A DNA stretch of 64,000 nt, taken from contig NC_088775.1 in the NCBI RefSeq assembly GCF_954871325.1, positions 25,211,561 to 25,275,560 on the forward strand. The letters are read 5' to 3'. A program made the translations under genes and the position numbers. This DNA is from Gordionus sp. m RMFG-2023. Taxonomy: Eukaryota; Nematomorpha; Gordioida; Chordodea; Parachordodidae. Under the pieces are notes generated by a model. It ran no database searches. It saw only the letters and a list, made by a program, of their open reading frames with translations, and was not told the origin of the DNA. Positions 22,763 through 34,413 of this stretch are shown here, one piece after another; position 1 is the stretch's first letter, and every line of letters begins with the position of its first letter.

Positions 22763-24060
22763 TTTTTCTTAAAAAAATAATACTCACTACTTCCTATATA
22801 TAAATATTAAGATGTAAAAAAGCTAAATATAAAATGTTCATAAAAAAATACAAAAAATCGGCTTTCAGATTTTTATCAACTAGAAAAATGATTACCAAAT
22901 TTTACGAATCAAGTTGGAAAAAAAAGCAATGAAAATATTTTTTCAATTTATTTTCGCGCAGAAATTTTTGCACGCTTACAATATATTTGTTACCCCACTT
23001 CCCCGCCATTTTCTTGTATATATATTATTTGGGTTATAATTTTACGATGTTATAGTGAAATTATATAGAATTTCTCCCTATTTTCGATATAATGTTCTAT
23101 TAAGTTGTAGATTAATTCTTTCAATTTTTTTTTTGGAAAAATTATTTTTGTTTTGATCGAATGATCGTAACTTTGAATTGAAAAAATTTTTATTTTTTTG
23201 TTTAATACATTTCGCATTAGGGAGAGGATGATTCACGATTTTAGCGATCGACAAAAAAGCTAAGAAATTAAATATATAGCTACCGAGTGTCATCTATCAC
23301 TTCACTTAGATATTTATAAATTGTAGTTAAATACCATGTTATTTATCATAAATTTGTTAAATAGAAGATTTAAAATAAATATTATATACTATAAAATATT
23401 GTGTAAAAAAATTCCTTGTTTTAAAAAATATATTTTTAATGCTTTAAATTGCTATTTTTATTCGATTGTTAAATAAAATTAACGCATGAGGCCTTATATA
23501 CGTTACTGTTATTACTCTTTTTTGCTCTCAGTACAGTTTGACCTGTCTCACTATATTCATATTTGTTTCAATAGGTTTATATTCATACTATATAAAATAT
23601 CAAATTTATTTACAGCTAGATTTATTAATAGAATAATACGATTTCATAATAAAAATTTTAATTGTTTTTACTATTTTATCTTTTTTTGGCGCAAAATGAT
23701 TGTTTTAGCATATACGATTTCATAATAAAAATTTTAATTGTTTTTGCTATTTTATCTTTTTTTTTCTGACGCAAAATGATTGTTTTAGCGGGTAGGTATT
23801 AATACAAAACGTAAATGCGATGAATAAGCCTGTCCCACTAATTAGAATTAAGTCCCCACCCCCTTTATAAAATTATGATACGATGGAAATAAGATATAAA
23901 GCAGAAGATATAAAAATTGATCTTTGCATATCGAAATGCTTTTAACTTTTATTGAATTACCAACGGCTAATTTAGATAAAGAAATAAAAGTTATATCATG
24001 ATTGATTTCTCAGTTTCTTTATTTTAAATGCACAAGTTATGAATTTCAATCACATATAAT
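22763..24060. other. AT-rich DNA downstream of the SART3-like gene
   Basis: Probable 3' UTR followed by intergenic DNA. No further gene is seen. A 76-nt tandem duplication at about 23640-23800 is the only structure (listed separately). Confidence 0.55.
23640..23800 (+). repeat. Tandem duplication, two ~76-nt units
   Basis: ACGATTTCATAATAAAAATT..TTTTATC..GCAAAATGATTGTTTTAGC occurs twice back to back with few changes. Confidence 0.85.
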
Positions 24061-24068
24061 GCTACGGG

Positions 24069-26912
24069 CAGGGATTCGAACCCGGGTTTTTAGAACAAAA
24101 CTCTGAACCCGAACCGAACCTGAATCCCATTTATAAAATTTTCAAACCCCCGAACCGAACCCAATAATTTTATTTGAACCCGGGTTCAACCATATTCAGT
24201 GTATTATTTAAAATCATATATTAATATATGTAAATACAAATATTATATTTTCAAATTTCCAATTAAATGAAGTGTTAATAAATTTTAAACAACTTAATTC
24301 ATTTATGCCATTTTTAAATTTATTCTCGATTCCTATTGGAGTGTTAAAAAATTGAATTAATTTACGCCATTTATTTTAAAATTTTTATCTCATTATTCTT
24401 AAAGATTATTAATTAGAAGAAAATGGTTAACAAATCAAAGTAAAAATTATTATATTGTTAATTTAAAAAATTCTAAACATCTAACTTAAAAATTGTTAAA
24501 TGTAGGGCAGTTTTTGTGAACTTATTAAAATGATTTTAAAATTTATATATGCTAATCATTTATTTTTGGTTCAGATTAATTTTTACAAGATATTAATGAA
24601 GTGCATATTATAAATGAAATTAAATGTATAAATATCTCTTTTTTAATTCTGAAATCATTGCTATTTAAAAAAATTGTTCTCTTTTTATAGATTTAAGATT
24701 AAAGATAAAGTCATATTTGATAAGCATTTTAACCTTAATACAATAGAAAAAAGATCAATATGTTCATATTGCAAAGTAAAAATGTCTGGTAATCACTTGT
24801 CAAATTTAGAAAGACACCTGGAAAGAAATCACAACAATGAATATTTAAATGAAAAAACCAAATATCAGGAATTGTTATTGGCAAAAAAACCTAAAATTAA
24901 TAGAAACCTTTTTTCCAAAAAAGCATATAAGTATAAATATATCATCTAATGATTTGATGAGTTCTATACTAGAACTTGTTACTGTAAATGGCCGGCCTTT
25001 ATCAATTTTTGAAGATTCGGGATTTCAAAGAATTATAAATCCACTCCTATCTGGGCTCAATTTAGTTATAAACAAAGAAAATTTATCCAGAACTATTAAT
25101 AAAACAGCCCAATCAATTAGAGACAAAATATCGAGAGAGGTAGAAGGAAAATTAATAAGTTTAAAAGTTGATGCAGTTCAACGACTAGATAGGTCAATTC
25201 TTGGTGTAAATATTCAATTTATATCAAAGTCCATTATAAATTTGAGGACTCTTGGAATTGTAGAGCTGAAAGAGAGATGTACAGGAGAATATATAAAAGA
25301 GAATATATTAAAAACTTTACTAAAATTTAAAATTAATATTCAACAAATATACACAATTACTTCTGATAATGGTTGTAATTTTTTAAGAGCTATAAAGCTC
25401 CTGCAACCTGAAACTGATTATGATATAAGGAGTGAATCAGCAGATGAGGAAAATATGGATGTAAATGTATATAAATATGATATTGATGATATACAAAATA
25501 CTTTTTTATCAACTATTATATCCTATCCGATTTATAGGTACGGTGTGCTCACACACTTCAGCTGGCACTTCAAGATGCTATAAAATTATCACCTATTGTG
25601 CAAACCATTGCAAAAGCTAGGAGCCTAAATTTAAAATTAAGACATCCCACTTATTAAAAGTTATTAAAAAATATGAAACTCCCTAAGCCTGTGTTAGATT
25701 GCCACAGATGGCATTCAACCCATGATATGTTTGAAAGGCTGATTTTACTAAAACCCAATATCGAAGATTTTCTTTCAGAGCAATCTGATTATTTATTGAC
25801 TGAAGATTGGAAAGAGATAATAACGATTGTTGAAATTTTAAAACCGCTAAAAATCGTAACCAAACAATTCCAATCTGAACAGTTAACACTGACAGATTTT
25901 TATGCAGCATGGTTAAGATGCTGCATCTAACTGGAAAAAAATCCAAACCATTTTGTTCAATTACTATATTCTTGTCTTAAGAACAGCGAAGAAAGGTTTA
26001 TAAAGAACGAAATTCTCTTAGCTGCCTTATACCTGGACCCAAGATACAAGGTTAATTAAAAGCTTAGTAAATTAATTATTTTAGATTTATATTAAAATTG
26101 TTATTTTATGGAATATTTAAATATAAACAATATAAATCCTTAAATATTACAGGTATTACTTAGTGATGATGATAAGATTTGTGCGAAAAGGCATCTTGTA
26201 AATTTATGGAGACGAATTAAAAGCTTAACAACGCCGATTTTATCTGATGATATTAGTTCCGATGAAGTTATTGAACAAGAAGATGATTTAGAGAAATTGA
26301 TACAACTTAAAGAAAGGCAGGAGAAAATACTTAAAAGAGGGCCAACGATTGCTGAGAAAAGTATTGGAACAATAATTACTGGATTTAGCGATTATAAAAG
26401 ATTAGATAAGAAGGAAAATATTTTGCATTTTTGGGAGTCTGCTAAGCTGGAACACCCTGAATTATATATTTTATCTAAAATCTTATTTGCTGTTCCTGCA
26501 ACCCAAGTTAATTTATCATATTTTCACTTATAAATACATTTAACATAGGTTAGCGTTGAAAGATCTTTTTCACATTTGAAATTCATTCTTTCACCACATA
26601 GATCGAGGATGAGTGAACAACTCTTGGAGATATTATGCTAATACGTCAAAATAAAATTTTTAAAATTGATACATGACTATATGCTTTGTATTTTTAACTA
26701 TATTTGCCTATAAATAAAATAAAAAATTTATTTTTTATATCAAATTTATGTCTAGTTTTTTATTATGATTTAAATATAGAATTTTTTTATCAACTCAAAA
26801 ATTCTTGAACCCGAACCAAACCCGGGTTCAAAAATATTTCCCTGAACCGAACCCACTTTTTTTAAACCCCGAACCGAACCCGGGTAAAAATTTTGTCGGG
26901 TTCGCATCCCTG
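24069..26912 (+). mobile_element. hAT DNA transposon, 2.84 kb, 8-bp TSD, decayed transposase
   Basis: Ends CAGGGATTCGAACCCGGG and GGGTTCGCATCCCTG are inverted repeats, and both subterminal regions carry repeated CCGAACC/AACCCGGG blocks (24069-24190 and 26805-26912). Perfect 8-bp target duplications GCTACGGG lie at 24061-24068 and 26913-26920. The interior carries a BED-type hAT transposase on the + strand. The complete ends and duplication show a single clean insertion; the transposase is inactivated. Confidence 0.95.
24674..26641 (+). pseudogene. hAT transposase with BED finger and two introns (frameshifted)
   Basis: Near 24760-24830 lies a BED-type finger (CSYCKVKM ... HLERNH). A DDE-like core follows with ISREVEGKLISLKVDAVQRL and ITSDNGCNFLRAIKLL, then CAHTLQLALQDAIK, a LDCHRWHSTHDMFERL block, and the dimerisation end VSVERSFSHLKFILSPHRSR. 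Two introns fit: 26051-26152 (between RYK and VLLSDDD) and a 42-nt one at 26507-26548 (between PATQ and VSVERS). Frame changes near 24910-24930 and near 25535, and an in-frame stop near 25655, disable it. The last codon is at 26639-26641 (TAA). Confidence 0.85.
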
Positions 26913-27224
26913 GCTACGGGCAATAAAATATTATAGTTTTAAAATACTTGTGTTGTAAATTAAATTTTAAATTTAAACTTATTATTTTTATGAACATTTC
27001 TAACCTGTTTAAGGAACGTTCCGGATAATCGTCCCACTCTCAATTATATAACTATATGGTTAATAAGTAAAATTTATGACAACCCTCATAATGCTTATAG
27101 GGTATTCAAATCAAATATTTTTGAGTTTCTCCATTGGTGGTGATAAAGGTGTTATGTTAACTTATACCTTCTAATATAATTTGGGAGGCAAAGCCAATCA
27201 CTTTGCTGCAACAATGGCATTATA

Positions 27225-27810
27225 GCTAGAAAATTTTTTTTCATAATATTATAATACGCCAACTTGTGGATTTAATATTATTGAAATTTAAAATGTAATT
27301 ATAATTATTTTTATTATAATTATATTAAAGGATTTAAACTATTATGAGATAAAAGAATTACAACTATTAATGTACATTCCTTTATTAATGAATAAACTAA
27401 TAATTTAATTTTTATAAGTTATTAATATCGTAAGAAAATGAATCTCACTTTAATAGAGTATATATCAAAAAATTTTATCTAAGCAAGTTTAGTCAAACAC
27501 TTATACATGATAATAGTATGATAAAGTAATTTTAATATTACGGCTGTCAGATGTAAAGAATTTTTTTTCATAAAATAATTATACACCAACTTGCCGATAA
27601 TATTATTGAAATTTAAAATGTAATAATAATTATTTTTAATATAATAATATTAAAGGATTTAAACTATTTGTTATGAGATAAAAGAAAATACAACTATTTA
27701 TGTACATTCTTTTATTATTGAATATATCTAATAATTTAATTTTTATAAGTTATTTATATCATAAGAAAAATCTCATTTCAATTAATAGAATATATATTAT
27801 AAAAACATTT
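27225..27810 (+). repeat. Direct duplication, two ~240-nt units ~340 nt apart
   Basis: The block at 27230-27470 recurs at 27570-27800 with shared CCAACTTG, ATTATTGAAATTTAAAATG, AAAGGATTTAAACTATT, ATGAGATAAAAGAA and TAATTTAATTTTTATAAGTT. Copies differ by many small changes. Non-coding. Confidence 0.85.
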
Positions 27811-27899
27811 GCAGTTTACCTTGACGTTTGCAGTTTACCTGGGCTGCATTTAGTCAAACCCGAATCAATTATTAATATTATATTGTCTTAGAATAAATA

Positions 27900-30387
27900 A
27901 GGTAGTCTTAATGAAAATTGTTACAAAGTTAAGGGATACTAATTTTGAAATGACATCATCAAAAAAGGTGGGACAGACATTTTTGAAATTCCTTGATTTA
28001 AAAAAAAATTTTTAATCCAAATGGACTCGGATTTTGGCAATAATTAAATTTTTGCACAAAACTAATAATATAGAGAACTACAAGATTTTAACACGACCAG
28101 TGATTATCAATTGATTTTTTTTAAAACGGAAAATCACTTATATTCTACATTTACATAACTGTATTAAAGATCATATTGGTGGTATCATTATTTTTAGGAT
28201 AATTTAGTATTGAAGGCAATAATTTAACATAAAAAAATATTGAATTTCTTAATTTTTTTACTCTGTTTGAGTTTATATAATCACGGAAAACAAGACTTGT
28301 GATATAGGTTTGAAATTATTATACAATATTTCTATAACCTTGGCTTATTTTATAGAGTTAAAATGCTATTTTTTATTCAACCCAATTGCTTATTTATTTT
28401 CCCACATTATTTTTATGTAAAAAAAATTAATAGCTCACAATAAGTTGTTAATAAGATGTTGATGTTAATTTTTATAATAATGTTAAAATTCTTTTCTTAT
28501 TATTTTAATTTTTATTATATAATCTGGGTGCCAACTAGAAGGAAATAAGTTAAATAAAAATATATATAAAAATAAATAATTATATAGATTTTTCTATTTT
28601 TCACAAAATTTTGTAATCTATCAAACATTCAACTCGAAATCGATTTTCGACTACAACTTCTCTTAGCCACGTTAAAAATTAATAAATTTAAAAAGATTAT
28701 ATATAAAAATTTCCTACAAAATACTAATTTTGTTAAATGGCTCGATTTGAGCCGATTTTTAAAATAGACTAACTATTATTTAGCAATAGGCCCATATTTT
28801 ATAAAAATTCCCAAGCCAATAAAGAAAAATTGAATTTTTCTACCTAAAACCTGGATCTTAGATTTAGCCGATTAACAACATTTTAAGGTAATATGAAAAG
28901 AGATAATGGCCAATGAAAGTGAGGTGCTCAATTTGTTAAGAATAATGATAGGCTTAATATTATATTAATTTTAAAATCTTAATTCGTATTAATATTCATA
29001 AATTCAATTCAATACCCCATGCCATAACACTATCTCCCGTAACCTTTGCATATTGATATAAAAATACCTTGTTATATTAAATAAGATATCTCCATTTTTT
29101 AAGACAATACTATACTAGTTATGGTGAATAATTGAATATATATTATATATTGCTAAACAATTAATTATAAGTTTAGAAGAATTAAATAAAATTTCAGAAA
29201 ATCAACATTTTGTACATAGATCTGCCATATTGTTTTTAATATTTCTAATTATCTTTATAAAGATAAATAATTGTTTTGTTAAAAAAATATCATGGTTTAT
29301 CAAAGATAAGATCTATTTTTAATTTGATGTCCTGCAAATAATATCAAAAATCATAAGATTTTGGAAAGATAGCATTCTTATCTTATATGGATAGGATAAC
29401 AATGTTATATACATAATAACATATATGTTTTTAAAAATACTTTTTTAAATTTCTATTTGATATACACTGCAATATATAACATTTTTCAAAAAGATTCAAT
29501 ATAAAATTAATTATTGTTTAAACATTCATATTTTAATTGTAAAAAATAATTATATATATATTAAACAAAAAATAAAGTAATAAAAATATTTCCGCAAGAT
29601 GTAACCTTTTTAAAAATTTAATTTATATGTTATTAATAAAATAAATATAGCGGTTTCATTTACAACAGAATATAAATATATATTTTATAATATGAAATGA
29701 GATTTAAAATTTTGATTTTTTGGAAGAATAGACTAATTGATAAATTATAATATTAAAGAAAAATTAAAAATAACTCCATACAATTCATGAAAAATTAAAA
29801 GTTCATAAATAACAGGAAAATATATTTTATATAATGGAAAAAAAAATTATTGGCCTAAAAATATTATATTTTTAATTAATTAATTTATAATATATAATAT
29901 TTATTTTTAAATTTTAGCTTTTTTCTCTCAAAATGATGAAACAAAATGTGTTTATATCTATACGGACAATGAGTTTAATTAATAATGGAAGAATTTAAAA
30001 ATCTTGTAAAACCACATTTATTTTAATGATAAATTAAAATTGTTAGACTAGGATTTAGATAATTTGGAAATTTTTAAAAAATTTATTTAATGTGCACTGC
30101 AGAGACATGAATATTAATTTGATTTTAAAAAAATCCTCTTTTAACCTCATGGGCTCACCTACTTAATATAGCTTTATTGTTAACTGGAAACCTAATAATA
30201 ATTATTATTTTGATTCAAAGCTTCATCCTATTCTATGTATAAATAAAGTGATCAGGAATAAAAATAATAGAAAAAAAAGAAGTCAGAGATATTAACATTA
30301 TGTCTGTATATTAAAAAATAATAAAAAATATGTATGTTTAAAAATAAAAATATTAATTAAAATTGTAGATAACATTCAATTTTAACT
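27900..30387. other. AT-rich spacer with one hAT MITE relic
   Basis: More than 2 kb of very AT-rich DNA without credible ORFs. Only a decayed hAT MITE (28725-28885) is recognisable. Confidence 0.55.
28725..28885. mobile_element. Degraded hAT MITE
   Basis: TTTTGTTAAATGGCTCG..GAGCCGATTTTTAAAA at the left and GCCGATTAACAACATTTT at the right resemble the ends of the MITE at 9365-9589. Target duplication not recoverable. Confidence 0.6.
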
Positions 30388-30589
30388 TAATTTTTAAAGG
30401 GATCAGATCCGGGATCATCACGGGTTTTAAAGGAACCCCTTTAATAATTCAATTTTTTAAAGGATAAAGAACTATACGGTATTATCACGTTTGAACCATG
30501 ATAAAGAAGAATCTTAATTTAAAACGCGTTTTGGTTTATTATTTTTTAAATTTTGTTATTTATTTTTTTTCAAAGTTTTTGGGGGCTTA

Positions 30590-31575
30590 TGAAAGTAGAT
30601 ATGTGGAAAATAGTATCAATCGATAGCTAATCAAAAGATCTATTTAATGGGAGCTCCCCCTTAAGGGGCAAATCTAGGTCTGGGGGTCAGGAATATTTTT
30701 ATCAAAACAAAATATCGATATAGGTATCAAATAATAACTAATTTTAATATCTTTTGACTGAAAGTCTTAATTTTTGGTCTTGATGGGTATGACTTGGTCT
30801 AGGGGGCAGGTGGAAGGAGGAGGGGGGGGGGGGTTAAAAATAATTTTTTGATATGGGTATCAAATAAAAGATAATTTAAATATTTGATTCTAATAATAAT
30901 TATTACTCTAAGAGGGCGGGTGTAGGTCATGGGGGGTCAGTAATATTTTTATCAAAACAAAATATTGATATGAGTATCATATAAAAGGTAATTAAAATAT
31001 CTTTTGATTTTAATAATAATTATCACTCAAAGTGGGAGGGTCTAGGCCGGAGGGGTCAAGAATATTTTTATTAACATAAAATATCGATATGGGTATCAAA
31101 TATGCTAATTTTAATATCTAATACTGAAAGCATTTATTCTTGGTCTTGATGGGTATGTCTTGGTATTGGGGTGGATAAAGGGAAGGGGGGGGGGGGGGGG
31201 GTAAAAATTAATTTTTTTGATATGGATATCACACAAAAGGTAATAAAAATATTTTTTATAGTATTAATAATAATAACTTTAATCGGGCGAGGTTAGGTCT
31301 TGGGGGAAGGAATATTTTTATCAAAACACAATATCTATATAGGTATCAAATAAAAGCTAATTTAAAATATCTTTTGACTGAAAGCATTCATTCTTGGTCT
31401 TGATGGGTAGGACTTAGTCTGAGGGGTAGATGGAGGGGAGGGGGGGGGGTGGGTGTGCAGTAAAATAATTTTTTTTGATATGGGTAACAAATAAAAGGTG
31501 ATTTAAATATCTTTTCGATTGTAGTAATAATTATAACTCTAAGTGGGTGGGTCTATTCCCTGTAGGGGTCAGGAA
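30590..31575 (+). repeat. Satellite of GATATGGGTATCAAAT units with poly-G runs
   Basis: A higher-order tandem array. Motifs AATATTTTTATCAAAACA and GATAT(G/A)GGTATCAAATAA recur about every 110-260 nt, alternating with CTTGATGGGTATGACTTGG and with G-runs of 10-16 nt (near 30816, 31173, 31437). A single related unit lies at 53395-53505, so this is a dispersed family. Confidence 0.8.
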
Positions 31576-31613
31576 CACATATATATTTTACAGAAAACAC
31601 ATAATTTTAAAAA

Positions 31614-31846
31614 CCTAGTGTGTCTTGGTTCGACTCATTATAACACTTATTTCTGTTTAGCCTAGGCTAGACAGCTTTTGAACCAGGACACTCTGTTTTG
31701 GTATGTTTTAAGTGTTTGATAGCATTGTTCTTGTGTTTTTTGATTTTTTCTTTCTTTTTGTTTATATCTCACTTTTTAAGCTGTTTAGGCAAACTATTAT
31801 AACTCTCTAAACAACTGGCTGTTTACAATAAGTCGAACCAGGACAC
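31614..31846. mobile_element. MITE with GTGTGTC(C/T)TGGTTCGACT ends
   Basis: Left GTGTGTCTTGGTTCGACT and right AGTCGAACCAGGACACAC are near-perfect inverted repeats about 230 nt apart. TA-containing flanks (ACCTA and TTTAGGT) suggest a TA target, as in mariner-type MITEs. No ORF. Confidence 0.7.
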
Positions 31847-32169
31847 ACTTTAGGTATTTATAAAGTTTCTCTTCCTTTTCAATTATATTAAAACCGTTTG
31901 CCCCGAAAGTAAAATATTTTCCAAGATCCGCCGTAGCCAGTTTTTTCCCTTAAATTCCTAACCCGAACATAATTGACAATTTTCTAACTCAAATTAGAAA
32001 TATTCGATTTACCTTAAAATATATTTATTTTTGAATATTATTTGAAAATATTTAATTGAAAAATTATTCTATAATAATCTAAAAAAAAAGATTGTAAAAT
32101 AATCTAAAATGAAAATTGTAAAATTATCTAACATTAAAATTATAAAATAACATGCAATGAAACCATTAT

Positions 32170-32355
32170 TTATTGATAATAGAGATCTGCCGGTCCGACC
32201 CCAGCCCGGCCCGGTGTTATTTTACAAAATAAATAAAAAGATTATGATTTTAGAATTAATTATAAAATTATTTTAATAATTTTAGCTATTATTTTAGTAG
32301 TGAGCTACCGCTATGGCTTTTTTTAAAAAAAATGGTAGCGGGTTAAAACTTTCGA
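32170..32355. mobile_element. Scraps of two hAT MITE families
   Basis: TAGAGATCTGCCGGTCCGAC and CAGCCCGGCCCGG match the MITE at 55180-55499. GTAGTGAGCTACCGCTATGG and GGTAGCGGGTTAAA match the end of the hAT at 48772-50142. Joined pieces without a full copy. Confidence 0.6.
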
Positions 32356-33105
32356 TACAAAAAATAGATATATAACGCGCTACATTAAGAACACTGAATT
32401 TTATATATTTCGAGTTCAGGATTGGAAGCGAAAAGATAAAAAAAAAAATTGTTTTATCTTTATTCTCTTTTATTACTTAAAATTCTATCCAACCCCACAT
32501 TATGTTAATATGCTGAGGGCCTGGCTACCAAAAAAAGACTAAGTCTTTTTAATGAGGTTTTGACATAAAATTTATAAATATCTTAAATCTTAATTTACAC
32601 TACGAGATATTAGAAGCGCATAAAAGAATGATTTTAATCAAATTAGCTTTATATTATGTAGGCCAACCCCAACCATTAACATTAAATTACGATTTATCTA
32701 TAATTTTATATGAAAGTCAATTTTAATAATGAGTAGAATATATTTATTAATAAATAACGGACTTCCTAAGTATTTGAAAACCATATTCAATTTATATTAT
32801 ATATATTTTTTATATAAATTCTGACCACCTACGTCTTAGACTCGACCATTACTGCTATTTAATATGATAGTCTTAAGAGATTCAATTACCTTATATTTGA
32901 TACTAATATCAAATTTTTATTTTTTTAACCCCTCCCTACTCCCCAGCCCCACCTAATCCAACGCATTAAGATTCCTCTTTATCACGATTAAAACGTAATA
33001 ATACCATATTATCATTCCTTAACTTAAAACCTTAATTTTTTAGTTATCCCTTTAAACCCCGTGATGATTCCGTATAGTTCTGATCCCTTTAAAAATTACG
33101 ACACA

Positions 33106-33228
33106 TAATTAATTAGTTGTGAAAAGATAAGCGTCTATATGAGCGGAGGGTGGGGGGGGGGGGGGGGTAGAAACAGTTTGTAATCATTTTTTTGCGGGTG
33201 AGGGTGGGGGATAGGCATTTAATAGAAT
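33106..33228. other. G-rich spacer with 16-nt poly-G run
   Basis: A long G run near 33151-33167 and further GGGTGGGGG blocks precede the outer LTR element, in otherwise AT-rich DNA. Confidence 0.7.
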
Positions 33229-33451
33229 TGTTAATTGTGTTCAATTAACATAATATTGTAAAGTTAATTTAAATTTGTGATCAGTTGAAATAATTTATTT
33301 TAATGTTAATTGAGTATTAATTTGAATATCTAATGAAATGTTTTATTATATATACCAGTTGATTGTTATACATATGATGATTATTATTATTTGATTTTTT
33401 AAATGTAGAAATAAAATTTAATTTAAAACAAAATACAACTTGTTTCTTTCA
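33229..33451 (+). repeat. 5' LTR of the outer non-autonomous element
   Basis: 223 nt, TG..CA, starting with the inverted motif TTAATTG..CAATTAA. Matches 41540-41764. Confidence 0.92.
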
Positions 33452-33469
33452 TGGTGCCCCGGCACGTTT
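33452..33469 (+). promoter_or_regulatory. Primer-binding site of the outer element
   Basis: TGGTGCCCCGGCACG directly after the LTR end, as expected for a tRNA 3'-CCA primer. The tRNA is not assigned. Confidence 0.7.
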
Positions 33470-33735
33470 TTGTAAAAAAAAATAAAATATATAAAATTTG
33501 CCTTAAATTAAAAAAAAGAAAATTAAATTCGAAGGACATGACTTGTTTTTTTTCTTTTTTAAAAAAAAACATAGTCAAATATTATTCTGATATATACATA
33601 TACAAAAGGTAAAAAATAAAAAATTTTTTTAATGTTAGAATTTAAGGCGATTAATTTGCCGAACACTATTTTCATCGCACATATGCTCGTGATATGTGGG
33701 GTTGTGATGCTACGCAATTATATGTTAATGAATGG

Positions 33736-34173
33736 TGTTGTATATGCAAATTCGAATGTTAATTTTGAAAAGTGATTATTCATAAATAAATGGTAGACGA
33801 AGATAATATTTTTGGGGTAATTTGTCTATGTAAATAATCTTAAATTGAACATAATATTTTTCTATAAATTTTATATATATATTCAAATATGCAAATTTTA
33901 TATTTTTAATTCTTCGAAAATTGTTTAATTTTTTTATATATATATATACATTGTTAATTCAAAAAAGGACAGTTTTTGGATAATTTGGATTCTTCGAAAA
34001 TTATACGATATTTTGATTATTATTTTGGATTTGATAGAAGTTGAATAAAGAGTAAAAGTAGTGAATTAGTATTAGAAATTATTAATAATTATTTATTTAT
34101 TTATTATTAGTTCCATAGATATTCAGTCTCTCCCACTAGCCTCAGCAATAAATATCAATCCCATATTGGTACA
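33736..34173 (+). repeat. 5' LTR of element B
   Basis: 438 nt, TG..CA. Essentially identical to 39404-39845. Confidence 0.95.
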
Positions 34174-34174
34174 G

Positions 34175-34192
34175 TGGTGCCTTACAGCGATT
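34175..34192 (+). promoter_or_regulatory. Primer-binding site of element B
   Basis: TGGTGCCTTACAGCG starts one base after the LTR. It shares its first seven bases with the outer element's site, then differs. Confidence 0.65.
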
Positions 34193-34413
34193 GATCCAGG
34201 CTTTAGAAGATCAAAAGTCAGTCTAATTATACATTGGAACAAGGTAAAAAAAATAATAAAAAATATATATAAATTTTTGATAATTTCGGTTCTCTTATTG
34301 ATGTTATATAAATTTTGGATCTTGGTATTGGTTTTATTCGTATGTTTATATTTATTTAATTGTTTAAGATTAGTTAAAATTATTTTAATCAAGTGGTTAT
34401 TGAGTACACTTTA

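Larger units (their letters stand above)
30388..33105. mobile_element. Element with ~150-bp terminal inverted repeats around a satellite core
   Basis: The left end (30388-30535) and right end (32955-33105) are imperfect inverted repeats over about 150 nt. Shared blocks are TTTTTAAAGGGATCAGA, ATCATCACGGG(G/T)TT, AACTATACGG and TGATAAAGA(A/G)GAATCTTAAT. The interior lacks any transposase and is filled by a G-run satellite (30590-31575), a small MITE (31614-31846) and hAT MITE scraps. A short TTA/TTAA-like flank is possible but no duplication is certain, so the superfamily is open (MULE-like or foldback are options). Confidence 0.65.

Noticed and set aside
24060-24190. CCCGAACC repeats as a CRISPR-like or telomeric array
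   Set aside because: They are subterminal repeats of the hAT element, mirrored at 26805-26912.
31614-31846. tRNA-like GGTTCGACT box
   Set aside because: The GTTCGA-like block is part of inverted repeats and no cloverleaf or A box is present.
34166-34413. Hydrophobic upstream ORF in the leader of element B that abuts the Gag-like ATG
   Set aside because: It has no early ATG and starts inside the LTR; hydrophobicity is expected from T-rich sequence.
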